NCBI RefSeq assembly: GCF_002284575.1
Contig: NZ_NPKJ01000053.1
Coordinates: 62,001 to 126,000, forward strand
Source of the DNA: Mesorhizobium temperatum
GTDB taxonomy: Bacteria; Pseudomonadota; Alphaproteobacteria; Rhizobiales; Rhizobiaceae
Direction of reading: 5' to 3'
DNA length: 64,000 nt
The notes under the pieces were generated by a model. That model had not been told where the DNA came from and did not search any database. It worked only from the letters and a program-made list of their open reading frames with translations. Numbering within the stretch: position 1 is the stretch's first letter; the number at the start of each line of letters is the position of its first letter. Below are positions 42,531-52,208 of the stretch, piece by piece. The position numbers and the translations under genes are program-made.

Positions 42531-43181
42531 ATGACTTCGACCTTCACCATCGCCATCGACGGGCCGGCAGGCGCCGGCAAAGGTACCCTTGCACGGCGGC
42601 TGGCCGACCACTACCGGCTGAACCTGCTCGACACCGGCCTCACCTATCGCGCGGTGGCCCATGCGCTGCTTCGGATCGGCCTGCCGCTCGACAATGTCTC
42701 GGCCGCCGAAACCGCGGCGCGGCAGGTCGACCTGGCCAAGCTCGACCGGTCGGTGCTGTCGGCGCATGCGGTCGGCGAGGCGGCTTCGAAAGTGGCTGTC
42801 ATCCCGTCGGTGCGACGCATATTGGTCGAAAAGCAGCGCGAATTCGCCAAGGCGCCGCCCGGCGCGGTGCTTGACGGCCGCGATATCGGCACCGTCGTCT
42901 GTCCCGACGCCGACATCAAGCTCTATGTGACGGCCAGCGCCGAAGTGCGGGCAGAGCGGCGGCTGGCCGAGATCGAGAGCATCGGCGGCACCGCCAATTT
43001 CAACGAGATCCTGGCCGATATCCTGCGCCGCGACGAGCGCGACATGGGTCGCGCCGACTCGCCGCTGAAGCCTGCCGCCGATGCGCACTTGCTCGACACG
43101 TCGGAAATGGCTATAGAAGCCGCGTTTCTTGCGGCCAAGGCGATCATCGACGACGTTCTGGCCAAGAGAAACAAAGCCTGA
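42531..43181 (+). CDS. cmk: Cytidylate kinase
   Basis: 216 residues. It phosphorylates CMP/dCMP. P-loop [10 protein letters not shown] (about 9-18), [16 protein letters not shown] (33-48) for CMP binding, [20 protein letters not shown] (about 117-136) and the RADSPLKPA motif are present; length is normal. The start ATG is preceded by GGTGGG. Confidence 0.97.
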   Translation: MTSTFTIAIDGPAGAGKGTLARRLADHYRLNLLDTGLTYRAVAHALLRIGLPLDNVSAAETAARQVDLAKLDRSVLSAHAVGEAASKVAVIPSVRRILVEKQREFAKAPPGAVLDGRDIGTVVCPDADIKLYVTASAEVRAERRLAEIESIGGTANFNEILADILRRDERDMGRADSPLKPAADAHLLDTSEMAIEAAFLAAKAIIDDVLAKRNKA

Positions 43182-43385
43182 GCCGGGTTTTTCCTCCGTT
43201 GCCGATTGCCGGCGGCGAAAAGATACCCATATCGGGCACGAACCAGCCTGCCAGCATTTTTCATGCGCCGGAATTGCCGCTTAGGCGGCCAAGGGCTTTT
43301 TTGAAGCCCGGAACGCCGGCAGGCCAACGCAACGCTAACCCACGGCGCCCGCCCCGCTTGAGATGCGGGGCATCCAGGAGAAACT

Positions 43386-45083
43386 ATGTCAGTTGCAAAT
43401 CCCACTCGCGATGATTTCGCGAGCCTGCTCGAAGAATCTTTTTCCGCCGGTCATTCCGGCGAAGGCCAAGTCGTCAAGGGCACGATCACCGCGATCGAAA
43501 AGGACATGGCCATCATCGATGTCGGCCTCAAGGTCGAAGGCCGCGTGCCGCTGAAGGAATTCGGCGTCAAGGGCAAGGAGTCGACGCTCAAGGTCGGCGA
43601 CACGGTCGAAGTCTATGTCGAGCGCATCGAGAACGCGCTTGGCGAAGCGATGCTTTCCCGTGAAAAGGCCCGCCGCGAAGAGAGCTGGGTCCGTCTCGAA
43701 GAGAAGTTCACCAAGGGCGAGCGCGTCGAAGGCGTCATCTTCAACCAGGTCAAGGGCGGCTTCACCGTCGATCTCGACGGCGCCGTGGCCTTCCTGCCGC
43801 GCAGCCAGGTCGACATCCGCCCGATACGCGACGTCTCGCCGCTGATGCACAATCCGCAGCCTTTCGAGATCCTCAAGATGGATCGCCGCCGCGGCAACAT
43901 CGTGGTGTCGCGCCGCACCGTGCTCGAGGAAAGCCGCGCCGAACAGCGTTCGGAAATCGTGCAGAACCTCGAAGAAGGCCAGGTGGTCGAAGGCGTCGTC
44001 AAGAACATCACCGACTATGGTGCGTTCGTCGACCTCGGCGGCATCGACGGCCTGCTGCATGTCACCGACATGGCATGGCGCCGCGTCAACCATCCGACCG
44101 AAATTCTCAACATCGGCCAGACGGTCAAGGTGCAGATCATCCGCATCAACCAGGAAACCCACCGCATCTCGCTCGGCATGAAGCAGCTCGAGAGCGATCC
44201 GTGGTCCGAGATCGGAACGAAATTCCCGATCGGCAAGAAGATCAAGGGCACCGTCACCAACATCACCGACTACGGCGCGTTCGTCGAGCTGGAGCCGGGC
44301 ATCGAGGGCCTCATCCACGTTTCGGAAATGTCGTGGACGAAGAAGAACGTGCATCCCGGCAAGATCCTGTCGACGACGCAGGAAGTCGACGTGGTGGTGC
44401 TCGAGGTCGATCCGGCCAAGCGCCGCATTTCGCTCGGCCTCAAGCAGACGCTTGAGAACCCGTGGCAGGCTTTCGCCAGCAGCCATCCGGTCGGCAGCCA
44501 GGTCGAGGGCGAGGTCAAGAACAAGACCGAGTTCGGCCTGTTCATCGGCCTCGAAGGCGATGTCGACGGCATGGTCCATCTTTCCGACCTCGACTGGACC
44601 CGTCCGGGCGAGCAGGTGATCGAGGAGTACAATCGCGGCGACATGGTCAAGGCGCAGGTGCTCGACGTCGACATCGACAAGGAGCGCATCTCGCTCGGCA
44701 TCAAGCAGCTGGCCAAGGACACGGCCGGCGAGGCGGCGACTTCAGGCGAACTGCGCAAGAACGCGGTCGTCACCTGCGAGGTCACCGGCGTCAAGGATGG
44801 CGGTCTGGAAGTGCGGCTGGTCGAGAGCGGCATCGAGACCTTCATCAAGCGCTCCGATCTCAGCCGTGACCGCGACGAGCAGCGCCCCGAGCGCTTCACG
44901 GTCGGCCAGAAGGTCGACGCCCGCGTCATCGCCTTCGACAAGAAGACCCGCAAGCTGCAGGTCTCGATCAAGGCGCTGGAAATCGCCGAGGAGAAGGAAG
45001 CGGTTGCCCAGTACGGCTCGACCGACTCCGGCGCTTCGCTGGGCGACATCCTGGGTGCCGCGCTGAAGAAGCAGGGCAGCTAG
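43386..45083 (+). CDS. rpsA: 30S ribosomal protein S1
   Basis: 565 residues with six S1 RNA-binding repeats. The repeats are visible by their G-x-V boundaries and phrases such as [40 protein letters not shown] and [20 protein letters not shown]. It binds mRNA at the 30S subunit. CAGGAGAAACT lies just before ATG 43386. The 204-base gap after cmk may contain a separate promoter. A strong terminator follows. Confidence 0.98.
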   Translation: MSVANPTRDDFASLLEESFSAGHSGEGQVVKGTITAIEKDMAIIDVGLKVEGRVPLKEFGVKGKESTLKVGDTVEVYVERIENALGEAMLSREKARREESWVRLEEKFTKGERVEGVIFNQVKGGFTVDLDGAVAFLPRSQVDIRPIRDVSPLMHNPQPFEILKMDRRRGNIVVSRRTVLEESRAEQRSEIVQNLEEGQVVEGVVKNITDYGAFVDLGGIDGLLHVTDMAWRRVNHPTEILNIGQTVKVQIIRINQETHRISLGMKQLESDPWSEIGTKFPIGKKIKGTVTNITDYGAFVELEPGIEGLIHVSEMSWTKKNVHPGKILSTTQEVDVVVLEVDPAKRRISLGLKQTLENPWQAFASSHPVGSQVEGEVKNKTEFGLFIGLEGDVDGMVHLSDLDWTRPGEQVIEEYNRGDMVKAQVLDVDIDKERISLGIKQLAKDTAGEAATSGELRKNAVVTCEVTGVKDGGLEVRLVESGIETFIKRSDLSRDRDEQRPERFTVGQKVDARVIAFDKKTRKLQVSIKALEIAEEKEAVAQYGSTDSGASLGDILGAALKKQGS

Positions 45084-45116
45084 GTCCACTAACGCCGCGC
45101 CTCGCGCGGCCTGTTA

Positions 45117-45151
45117 AAAAAACCCCGCCGGAGCGATCCGGCGGGGTTTTT
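45117..45151 (+). terminator. Intrinsic terminator of rpsA
   Basis: AACCCCGCCGGA-GCGA-TCCGGCGGGGTT, a 12-base perfect stem followed by a T run and preceded by an A run, 35 bases after the stop. Confidence 0.95.
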
Positions 45152-45233
45152 GTTTTGACCATGGTCAGAGCATCGTAACCCAAACGTGGCAAACCGATTT
45201 TGGGAAATCCGCGCTCTAAAACAAAGAGATAAA

Positions 45234-45941
45234 TCAGGCCCTGCCGTAAAGCGGCACCAGCGTGCCGCTCATCGCCAGATTGGCCGGCGAAGCGAGGTAA
45301 GCAATGGCCTCCGCGGCCGCTTCGAGGCTAACCCATTTGCCGAAATCGGCGGCCGGCATGTCAGCCCGGGTGGCCGGCGTGTCGAGGGTCGAAGGCGCGA
45401 CCGCGTTGACCAGAATGCCTTTGCCCTTGAGTTCTTCCGCCATCGCCACCGTCATTGCCGCGACCGCCGCCTTGCTGGCGGCATAGGCGACCATGCCGGA
45501 ACCGCGCCGCAGGTCGAGCCCGGCGCGCGCCGTGACATTGACGATGCGGCCCGACACGGAAGATTCCAGCATCGAGCGGATCGCCGCGCGGCAGCACAGG
45601 AAGGTGGTGCGGGCGTTGGTGTCCATCATTTCGGTAAAGGACGCGGGCTCGATCTTCTCGACCGGCGCGGCGGTGAAGCCGCCGGCCAGATGGATGGATG
45701 CCCACAAATCCGTAACACTGGCGTAGAACGCATCGACCTTGGCGGGGTCGGCGAGATCGACATTGTGCGCCAGCATGACGCGCTCATGTGCCGGGAAGGG
45801 AAAATGCGCGGGCGCGGCGGCATGGGCATTGGGCACATGGCAGACCGCGCCCTGCTCCAGCAGTTTGCCGACAACCGCGCCACCGAGCGCCCCGGTGCCG
45901 CCGGTCACCACAACATGCCTGCCGTCCAGTGTATCCGTCAT
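45234..45941 (-). CDS. Short-chain dehydrogenase/reductase (SDR)
   Basis: 235 residues. VVVTGGTGALGGAVVGKLLE (10-29) is the coenzyme motif; HLAGGFTAAPVEKIE, then VNVTARAG and catalytic YAASKAAV (about 159-166) follow; no substrate motif. It is on the minus strand, downstream of the decarboxylase and amidinohydrolase, separated by 166 bases, so it may or may not be in their transcript. A role reducing an aldehyde or ketone product is possible. Confidence 0.82.
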   Translation of the reverse strand: MTDTLDGRHVVVTGGTGALGGAVVGKLLEQGAVCHVPNAHAAAPAHFPFPAHERVMLAHNVDLADPAKVDAFYASVTDLWASIHLAGGFTAAPVEKIEPASFTEMMDTNARTTFLCCRAAIRSMLESSVSGRIVNVTARAGLDLRRGSGMVAYAASKAAVAAMTVAMAEELKGKGILVNAVAPSTLDTPATRADMPAADFGKWVSLEAAAEAIAYLASPANLAMSGTLVPLYGRA

Positions 45942-46107
45942 CTTCGACCGCTCCAGTCACTCATATGCCGCTGCTCGCCGCTGCCGAAGGTCGCGCCTTT
46001 CGCGGGATCACTCAACCGAAATCTCGATGACGCGGCGTCGTTTGCGCGCCTCGAGCCGGCGGCTATCCGACGAGGATCGCATCCCCAGGCAGACGCTGCC
46101 ACAGCAC

Positions 46108-47688
46108 TCAATCGACAGTGATTTCGATGACATACGGCAGTCCGGTCGCCCGCGCGCGCTGGAGTGCGTCTGCCAGATGACCGATGCCGGCGAGCCGCTC
46201 GGCGGCAATGCCATAGGCTTCGGCCAGCTTGCAGAAATCAGGCGGCGCCGGCGAGACGCCGACCGGCTCGACGCCGACATCGAGCATCGAGGTTTCGATT
46301 TCGCGATAGCCGCGATTGTTCCAGACGACGAAGATCACCGGCGCCGCAGCGTCGAGCGCGGCGCCCAGTTCGGGCAGGGTGAACTGGAAACCACCGTCGC
46401 CGGTGAGACAAACGACCGGCGCATCAGGCACGGCAAGGGCCGCACCGATCGCCGCCGGCGGACCATAGCCCAGCGCGCCGAAGCCGGTGGCGGCGTTGAA
46501 CCAGCCGCCCGGTCGGTCGTGATCGTAATAGAGGTTGGCGGCATAGACCGGCTGGGTCGAATCGCCGACGATGATCGAGCCCGGCAACGCATCGCGGATC
46601 GCCTCGACGGCGCGTGTTTGCGCCTGGAGGCTCGGGCTGATTTCGGCGAAGGCCGCTTGCCTTGTTGCAGCGGCGCGAGCCGGACCGTCGTCCGATGGCG
46701 GCTGGCCCTTGCCGATTTCGGCAAGCAGCGCCTCGAGTGCTACGCCGCAATCGGCGTGGATCGAAATCCGGGCCGGCCGGCGGGCAAGCTGGTCGGCGCC
46801 GATGTCGATGCGGATCAGACTGGCCGGCAGGACAAAGCCGCCGTCGCCATACCCATCATAGTCGGTCGGGCCGAATTCGGTGCCGGCGGCAATTACCAGA
46901 TCTGCGTCGGCCATCAGTGCACGCACCGCCTTCAGACTGGGGCTCGCCGGCACGGCAAGCGGATGGCGATGCAGCAGGCCGCGGGCATTGGCCGTCTGGA
47001 CAACCGGCGCTCCCAGCCTTTGCGCAAGGCGCTGCAACGGCGCTTCGGCTCTCTTGGCGCCGCCGCCGGCAAGGATCAGCGGGCGGCGGGCAGCCGCGCA
47101 AAGCCTTGCCGCCTCTGCTATCGCCGCCGCATCCGGTTCGGGCGGCGCGACATTCGTCAGCAAAGCCGCGATGCTGTCGGCCGGCTTGACCATGACGTCG
47201 GTCGGGATCTCGATATGGACCGGACCGGGACGCGATGACGAAAACAGGGCGAAGGCGCGGGCAAGAACGCCCGGCAGTTCGTCGGCGTCGCTGACACGGT
47301 GCGAGAACAGCGCGACCTTCTCCATCATGCCGCGCTGGTCGGGCAGTTCGTGCAGGTGGCCAAGGCCCTTGCCCAGCGTCGGCGTGGCGTTGACGCCCGA
47401 GATCACCAGCATCGGAACCGAATCGGCACGGGCCTGGCCCATGGCGGTGATGGTGTTGGTCAGCCCCGGTCCGGTGATGACGAAGGCGACGCCCGGCCTG
47501 CCGCTGGCGCGCGCATACCCGTCGGCCATGAAGCCGGCGCCCTGCTCATGACGCGGGGTGACGTGGCGGATCTTCGACCGCGCCAACCCGCGATAGAGTT
47601 CGACCGTATGCACACCGGGAATGCCGAAGACCGTGTCGACATCATGGGCTTCGAGCAAAGTGATGAGCGCTTCGCCGACTGTCGTCAT
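46108..47688 (-). CDS. Thiamine-diphosphate enzyme, probable 5-guanidino-2-oxopentanoate decarboxylase (AruI-like)
   Basis: 526 residues of the acetolactate synthase-like TPP family. PGVHTVELYRGLARSKIRHV and PRHEQGAGFMADGYAR (catalytic Glu in HEQGAGF) mark the N-terminal domain; GDGGFQFTLPELGAALDAAA to FVVWNNRGY is the TPP/Mg motif. The style is that of AruI, which decarboxylates 2-ketoarginine to 4-guanidinobutyraldehyde in the arginine transaminase pathway. The ATG overlaps the amidinohydrolase stop by 4 bases. The frame is open to 48165, but that would overlap the neighbour fully. The specific substrate is inferred from family style and the guanidino-handling neighbour. Confidence 0.78.
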   Translation of the reverse strand: MTTVGEALITLLEAHDVDTVFGIPGVHTVELYRGLARSKIRHVTPRHEQGAGFMADGYARASGRPGVAFVITGPGLTNTITAMGQARADSVPMLVISGVNATPTLGKGLGHLHELPDQRGMMEKVALFSHRVSDADELPGVLARAFALFSSSRPGPVHIEIPTDVMVKPADSIAALLTNVAPPEPDAAAIAEAARLCAAARRPLILAGGGAKRAEAPLQRLAQRLGAPVVQTANARGLLHRHPLAVPASPSLKAVRALMADADLVIAAGTEFGPTDYDGYGDGGFVLPASLIRIDIGADQLARRPARISIHADCGVALEALLAEIGKGQPPSDDGPARAAATRQAAFAEISPSLQAQTRAVEAIRDALPGSIIVGDSTQPVYAANLYYDHDRPGGWFNAATGFGALGYGPPAAIGAALAVPDAPVVCLTGDGGFQFTLPELGAALDAAAPVIFVVWNNRGYREIETSMLDVGVEPVGVSPAPPDFCKLAEAYGIAAERLAGIGHLADALQRARATGLPYVIEITVD

Positions 47689-48605
47689 TGTCTGAGCACC
47701 GGACGTGTGAGGCAAGTCGGGCCGCCCTCGCAGGCGATGCACAGCGCGTCCGCCTCGAAGGTCGAAACCCTGCAGCCGGCGGTCGCCATGGCCGCCGCCG
47801 TCTTCGGGAAGCCGGCAACGGCGATCACCTCGCGCGGCGCGGTCGGCAGCACATTGAGGCTGAGACCGTTGGAGGCGAAGAACTCCCCGGCGTCGCCCTC
47901 GACCAGGCGAATGCCTCGCGCCCGCAGCATCTGGTAGAAGGCAGCCGGTAAAAGCGGTGCATAGACCAGCGCCAGATCGTCGGCGAGCGGACTGATCACC
48001 GACATCAGATGCAGGCAGGCCTCCTCGCCATGCCAGAGCGGCAGGTCGTAGCCATAGACCTGGATACCCTTGGGGGTGAGCAGGTTGGCGAGTTGCTGGA
48101 TGCCGTCCTGGTTGGTGCGCACGCCGCGGCCGACGGCCAGCGTCCGTGAACCCACCCAGACGCAATCGCCGCCCTCGACCTGTCCGGGATGCTCGATGCG
48201 GCCGAGGATAGGCACGCCCATGCGCCTGTAGGCCGCCTCGTGCAGGCCGGGCTCGGCCCGGCGCAGCGCCTTGCCCATGGCAAGGATGATGGCGCCGTGG
48301 TCGGTCATCAACGAAGGATCGTGCGTGAAGACGGAATCGGCAAGCCCGTCATCGACGTCGGTCAGCCATTCGATCTCGGCGCCGGATGCCAAAACCAGCG
48401 TCGTCAGCGCCTCATACTGGGCAGCGGCTTTTTGCGGATCGAAGCCGGGGCCATAGTGCCATTCCGATGCTCTGGCGCGGGGCATGGCGCTTGCGGCGGA
48501 CCGCATCAGCACGCGCTGCAGGGTCCCTGCCATGGACTGCGACCCGTATGCTTTACCCACCAAGTGCTCCTGAAATATCCCATCCAGCCAATAGCCACTC
48601 AGCAT
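47685..48605 (-). CDS. Arginine deiminase-like amidinotransferase/dimethylargininase family hydrolase
   Basis: About 306 residues. GSQSMAGTLQRVLMRSAASA near the N-terminus, DGLADSVFTHDPSLMTDHGA, EHPGQVEGGDCVWVG (EGGD), the His of CLHLMSVISPL and the C-terminal catalytic-cysteine region CEGGPTCLTRPVLR are the guanidino-group hydrolase/transferase motifs in family order. It would act on the guanidino group of arginine or a derivative. The frame is open to 48746; I chose ATG 48605, but a later start at 48533 is possible. It is translationally coupled to the TPP decarboxylase and divergent from the ABC transporter. Confidence 0.75.
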   Translation of the reverse strand: MLSGYWLDGIFQEHLVGKAYGSQSMAGTLQRVLMRSAASAMPRARASEWHYGPGFDPQKAAAQYEALTTLVLASGAEIEWLTDVDDGLADSVFTHDPSLMTDHGAIILAMGKALRRAEPGLHEAAYRRMGVPILGRIEHPGQVEGGDCVWVGSRTLAVGRGVRTNQDGIQQLANLLTPKGIQVYGYDLPLWHGEEACLHLMSVISPLADDLALVYAPLLPAAFYQMLRARGIRLVEGDAGEFFASNGLSLNVLPTAPREVIAVAGFPKTAAAMATAGCRVSTFEADALCIACEGGPTCLTRPVLRQ

Positions 48606-48748
48606 GCCGTGATCAATGGTCCAAAAAGCATGGTTGACGGAGGCAAGCGGAACGGTCCATCTTGAGAATGAGAAGTCTGTCCAGTGATGGTAATGGGTAA
48701 TAAATTCCAGCAGCGACGGGTCCAGCCGCTTCGTGAGGCACCCCAAAG

Positions 48749-49564
48749 GTGATAGCCCAAGGCACGGCTCCCGCCCTGAAGTATACGGCGCAGAACGACG
48801 CCGCCGAAGCCATCCATGTCGAGAACCTGCATAAAAGATTCGGCGAACTGCATGTGCTGAAAGGCGTTTCGCTGTCGGCGCGCGACGGTGAGGTCATCGC
48901 CATCATCGGCGGCAGCGGCTCGGGCAAGTCGACGCTGCTGCGCTGCATCAATTGCCTGGAGAACCCGACCAGCGGAATCGTCCGCGTCAATGGCGAGGAG
49001 ATCCGGATGAAGGCCGACAGTCACGGCCACACCGTTCCCGCCGACCGCAAGCAGATCGAGCGCATCCGTTCCAAGCTCGGCATGGTCTTCCAGAATTTCA
49101 ATTTGTGGAGCCACATGACGCTGATCGAGAACGTCATCGAGGTTCCGGTGCATGTTCTGGGCGTCAAGCGCGACGTGGCCATCGCGGAGGCCGAAAAGCT
49201 GCTCGCCCGCGTCGGCCTGGCCGAAAAGCGCGATGTCTATCCGGCCTATCTGTCGGGCGGCCAGCAGCAGCGCGCGGCTATCGCCCGGGCGCTGGCCATC
49301 AATCCGCGCGTCATGCTGTTCGACGAGCCGACCTCGGCGCTCGACCCGGAACTGATCGGCGAAGTGCTGAAGGTGATCGGCGATCTGGCGCGCGAGGGCC
49401 GCACCATGGTGCTGGTGACCCACGAGATGAAGTTCGCCCGCGAAGTCGCGACGCATGTCGTCTACCTCTACAACGGACTGGTCGAGGAAGAAGGGCCGCC
49501 GGAGCAGATCTTCGGCGCGCCCAAATCCGAAAGGCTGAAGCAATTCATCCGCAACATCGGTTAA
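48749..49564 (+). CDS. Polar amino-acid ABC transporter ATP-binding protein (HisP/OccP-like)
   Basis: 271 residues from GTG 48749. Walker A GGSGSGKST (about 54-62), Q-loop VFQNFNLWSHM, signature YLSGGQQQRAA and Walker B VMLFDEPTSALDPEL are intact; the TLIENVIEVPVHVLG stretch is typical of histidine/octopine/nopaline-type ATPases. With the binding protein and two permeases downstream it forms a full importer for a basic amino acid or opine. It is divergent from the amidinohydrolase, suggesting the substrate is a guanidino amino acid. Confidence 0.88.
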   Translation: MIAQGTAPALKYTAQNDAAEAIHVENLHKRFGELHVLKGVSLSARDGEVIAIIGGSGSGKSTLLRCINCLENPTSGIVRVNGEEIRMKADSHGHTVPADRKQIERIRSKLGMVFQNFNLWSHMTLIENVIEVPVHVLGVKRDVAIAEAEKLLARVGLAEKRDVYPAYLSGGQQQRAAIARALAINPRVMLFDEPTSALDPELIGEVLKVIGDLAREGRTMVLVTHEMKFAREVATHVVYLYNGLVEEEGPPEQIFGAPKSERLKQFIRNIG

Positions 49565-49614
49565 GCCGAGGCGGATGGAAAAACGGGAACAACAACAAAC
49601 TGGGAGTTATTGAA

Positions 49615-50409
49615 ATGAACACCGTCCTTAAGACATTGGCCGCAGCGCTATTGCTCGGTGTCGCTGCGATGGGCATCGCCAAGGCCGAGCCGGTCAAGAT
49701 CGGTGTCGCTGCCGAACCCTATCCGCCGTTCACCTCGCCGGATGCTTCCGGCAAATGGGTCGGCTGGGAGATCGAATTCATCGACGCGGTCTGCGCCGAG
49801 CAGAAGCTCGATTGCGTTATCACCCCGGTTGCCTGGGACGGCATCATCCCGGCGCTGACGACCAAGAAGATCGATGTGATCGCCAGCTCCATGTCGATCA
49901 CCGACGAGCGCAAGAAGACGATCGACTTCTCCGACAAATATTACAACACCCCGACCGCCATTATCGGGCCGAAGGACCAGAAGTTCGGCGCCACCCCGGA
50001 AGATCTCAAGGGCAAGATCATCGGCGTGCAAGTCTCGACCGTGCATGCCGACTACGTCAAGAAGCACTTCACCGAAGCAGCGGAGATCAAGGAATACCAG
50101 ACCCAGGACGAAGCCAATCAGGATCTTGCCGCCGGCCGTCTCGATGCGGTGCAGGCCGATTCCATCGCGCTCGACGCCTTCCTGAAATCGGATCAGGGCA
50201 AGCAATGCTGCGATATGAAGGGCACGGTCGCGCCGGATCTGGCAATCCTCGGGCCTGGCGTCGGCGCCGGCGTCCGCAAGGAAGACACCGAGCTGAAGGA
50301 GAAGATCAACGCCGGCATCAAGGCGATCCGTGCCAACGGCAAATATGACGAGATTTCGAAAAAATACTTCGATTTCGACATCTATGGCGACGACACACAG
50401 TCGAACTGA
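49615..50409 (+). CDS. Polar amino-acid ABC transporter substrate-binding protein
   Basis: 264 residues. A signal peptide (LKTLAAALLLGVAAMGIAKA, 5-24) precedes a family 3 solute-binding fold: IGVAAEPYPPFTSPDASGKW, GWEIEFIDAVCAEQKLDC, VAWDGIIPALTTKKIDVIAS and SMSITDERKKTIDFSDKYY. The ligand-binding Asp/Arg pattern (MSITDERKKT) is that of lysine/arginine/histidine/ornithine proteins. It lies 50 bases after the ATPase gene, with GGGAG before the ATG. Confidence 0.9.
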   Translation: MNTVLKTLAAALLLGVAAMGIAKAEPVKIGVAAEPYPPFTSPDASGKWVGWEIEFIDAVCAEQKLDCVITPVAWDGIIPALTTKKIDVIASSMSITDERKKTIDFSDKYYNTPTAIIGPKDQKFGATPEDLKGKIIGVQVSTVHADYVKKHFTEAAEIKEYQTQDEANQDLAAGRLDAVQADSIALDAFLKSDQGKQCCDMKGTVAPDLAILGPGVGAGVRKEDTELKEKINAGIKAIRANGKYDEISKKYFDFDIYGDDTQSN

Positions 50410-50568
50410 CGGCGTGCATCCCTGAGCGAATAACCACGCGGCGCAGACAGCGCGCCGTGTGGCTTCGTCGAACTCTACCCATGCGAGCTTTCCGCTGACG
50501 GCATCGCCGGCGGTATTGGCGCCAGCAATTCGGGGGCGACGCTGATCGACGCATTTCTTCCGGCCTCT

Positions 50569-51291
50569 GTGGCCCGCATCATCGAACTGCTTTCGCCGAC
50601 GCCGCCTGGCTGGGGCGGAACGCTTCTGGTCGGACTGCTCCACTCGGTCGAGATCGCTGCCGGTGCTTTCGGTCTCGGCCTCGTGATCGGGATTTGCGGT
50701 GCGTATGGCAAGCTCTATGGCGGGCCCGTGGTGCGCGATCTGCTGGCAGTTTATACAACGATCGTCCGCGCCGTGCCGGAGCTGGTGCTGATCTTGCTGC
50801 TTTATTATGCCGGCACCGATTTGATCAACCAGCTGCTGACGGCAATGGGATATCAGCGCATCGACATCAGCGGGCTGGTGGCCGGCATTGCCGTGCTCGG
50901 CTTCGTCCAGGGCGCCTACTCGACCGAGGTGATGCGCGGCGCGATCCTTGCCATTCCGCAGGGCCAGATCGAAGCCGCGCGCGCCTATGGCATGTCTCCC
51001 GGCCTGCTGCTGCGACGCATCACGCTGCCGGCGATGCTGCCCTTCGCCATACCCGGCCTTGCCAATCTCTGGCTGATCGCCACCAAGGACACCGCCCTGC
51101 TGGCGGTCGTCGGCTTCTTCGAGCTGACATTGGCCACGCGGCAAGCGGCGGGCGTAACCAAAGCCTATCTTACATTCTTCCTCGCCGCAGGCGTGATCTA
51201 TCTTCTGTTGACGCTGGTCTCCAATCTGATCATCGGCCGCATCGAACTCCGGGCTCGGCGCGGCATGCCCTCCCTCAAGGAGGCGCGTTGA
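50569..51291 (+). CDS. Polar amino-acid ABC transporter permease (HisQ-like)
   Basis: 240 residues with five or so membrane segments. The EAA loop is QIEAARAYGMSPGLLLRRIT followed by LPAMLPFAIPGLANLW. YTTIVRAVPELVLILLLYYA is typical of HisQ/OccQ. The GTG at 50569 is used; the frame remains open upstream without an obvious ribosome-binding site, so the N-terminus is uncertain. The stop overlaps the next start by one base (TGATG). Confidence 0.87.
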   Translation: MARIIELLSPTPPGWGGTLLVGLLHSVEIAAGAFGLGLVIGICGAYGKLYGGPVVRDLLAVYTTIVRAVPELVLILLLYYAGTDLINQLLTAMGYQRIDISGLVAGIAVLGFVQGAYSTEVMRGAILAIPQGQIEAARAYGMSPGLLLRRITLPAMLPFAIPGLANLWLIATKDTALLAVVGFFELTLATRQAAGVTKAYLTFFLAAGVIYLLLTLVSNLIIGRIELRARRGMPSLKEAR

Positions 51292-52097
51292 TGGCTGGCG
51301 AAGCGATCATCATCAATGTTGCCCGAGCGTCGCTGTGGCTGCAGCCGCACCGCATCGTGCTGATCCTGATCGCGCTGGCGCTGGTTCTCGCGGCCGCCTT
51401 CTTCATGCGCTGGGACTGGCTGCCGCAATATTACGAGATGGCGCTTGTTGGCATCTGGCGCACGCTCTGGATCCTCGCCGTCACCTGCACACTGGGCTTC
51501 CTGCTCGCCGTGCCGCTCGGGCTGGCGCAGGCTGCCGGCCCTTTCTGGCTCGCGGCGCCTGCAAAGGCCTTCTGCACCGTCATCAGGGGAACGCCGCTGC
51601 TGCTGCAGCTCTGGCTGCTCTACTATGGGCTCGGCTCGCTGTTTCCGCAGTATCCATGGATTCGCGAGTCCTGGATGTGGCCGTATCTCAGGCAAGCCTG
51701 GCCCTACGGCGTCCTGGCGCTGACCCTGTCCTTCGCCGGCTACGAGGGGGAAGTGATGCGGGGTGCCTTTGCCGGGGTGCCGAAAGGGCAGTTGGAAGCG
51801 GCGCGTGCGTTCGGCATGAGCCGCTGGAAGATCCTCCGGCGGATCTGGCTGCCGCAAGCCTTCTACCGGGCGCTGCCGACGCTGACCGGCGAAACCGTGC
51901 TGCAGCTGAAATCGACGCCGCTGGTGGCGACCATCAGCGTGATCGACATATTCGCCGTCTCTTCCAAGGTGAGGCAGAGCACTTTCCTCACCTATGAACC
52001 CTTGCTGCTCCTGGCGTTGATCTATATGGCGATCACCGGCATCCTGGTCTTCGCCCTTGGCAAGATCGAGGCGCGGATCCCGAACAAGATCGGGTAG
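51291..52097 (+). CDS. Polar amino-acid ABC transporter permease (HisM-like)
   Basis: 268 residues. The N-terminal extension with one helix is followed by WRTLWILAVTCTLGFLLAVP, VIRGTPLLLQLWLLYYGL and the EAA loop QLEAARAFGMSRWKILRRIW. This matches HisM/OccM. It completes the importer. A short repeat-rich tract separates it from the next gene. Confidence 0.88.
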   Translation: MAGEAIIINVARASLWLQPHRIVLILIALALVLAAAFFMRWDWLPQYYEMALVGIWRTLWILAVTCTLGFLLAVPLGLAQAAGPFWLAAPAKAFCTVIRGTPLLLQLWLLYYGLGSLFPQYPWIRESWMWPYLRQAWPYGVLALTLSFAGYEGEVMRGAFAGVPKGQLEAARAFGMSRWKILRRIWLPQAFYRALPTLTGETVLQLKSTPLVATISVIDIFAVSSKVRQSTFLTYEPLLLLALIYMAITGILVFALGKIEARIPNKIG

Positions 52098-52200
52098 TGA
52101 GTGGCGAGTAGTAAGTAGTAAGCAGCTCACTGCCTCCCCATTCACTACGGACTACTCACTACTTACTCTCACTACAGACTACTCACTACTCACTCAGGAA
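52098..52200. repeat. Short-repeat tract of ACTACTCACTACT units
   Basis: Immediately after the permease stop, GTAGTGAG-like and ACTACTCACT-like units appear in inverted order: GTGGCGAGTAGTAAGTAGTA on the left, then ACTACTCACTACTTACT and ACTACTCACTACTCACTCA on the right. The arms could pair in part. Not a CRISPR: units are 5-10 bases with no spacers. No mobile gene nearby. Confidence 0.7.
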
Positions 52201-52208
52201 CGGCTAAG

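Noticed and set aside
46108-48165. 685-codon version of the TPP decarboxylase
   Set aside because: The first 159 codons overlap the amidinohydrolase completely and lack homology; ATG 47688 gives a normal family N-terminus and an ATGA overlap.
52098-52200. CRISPR-like array
   Set aside because: Repeat units are too short, have no constant-length spacers, and no cas gene is near.
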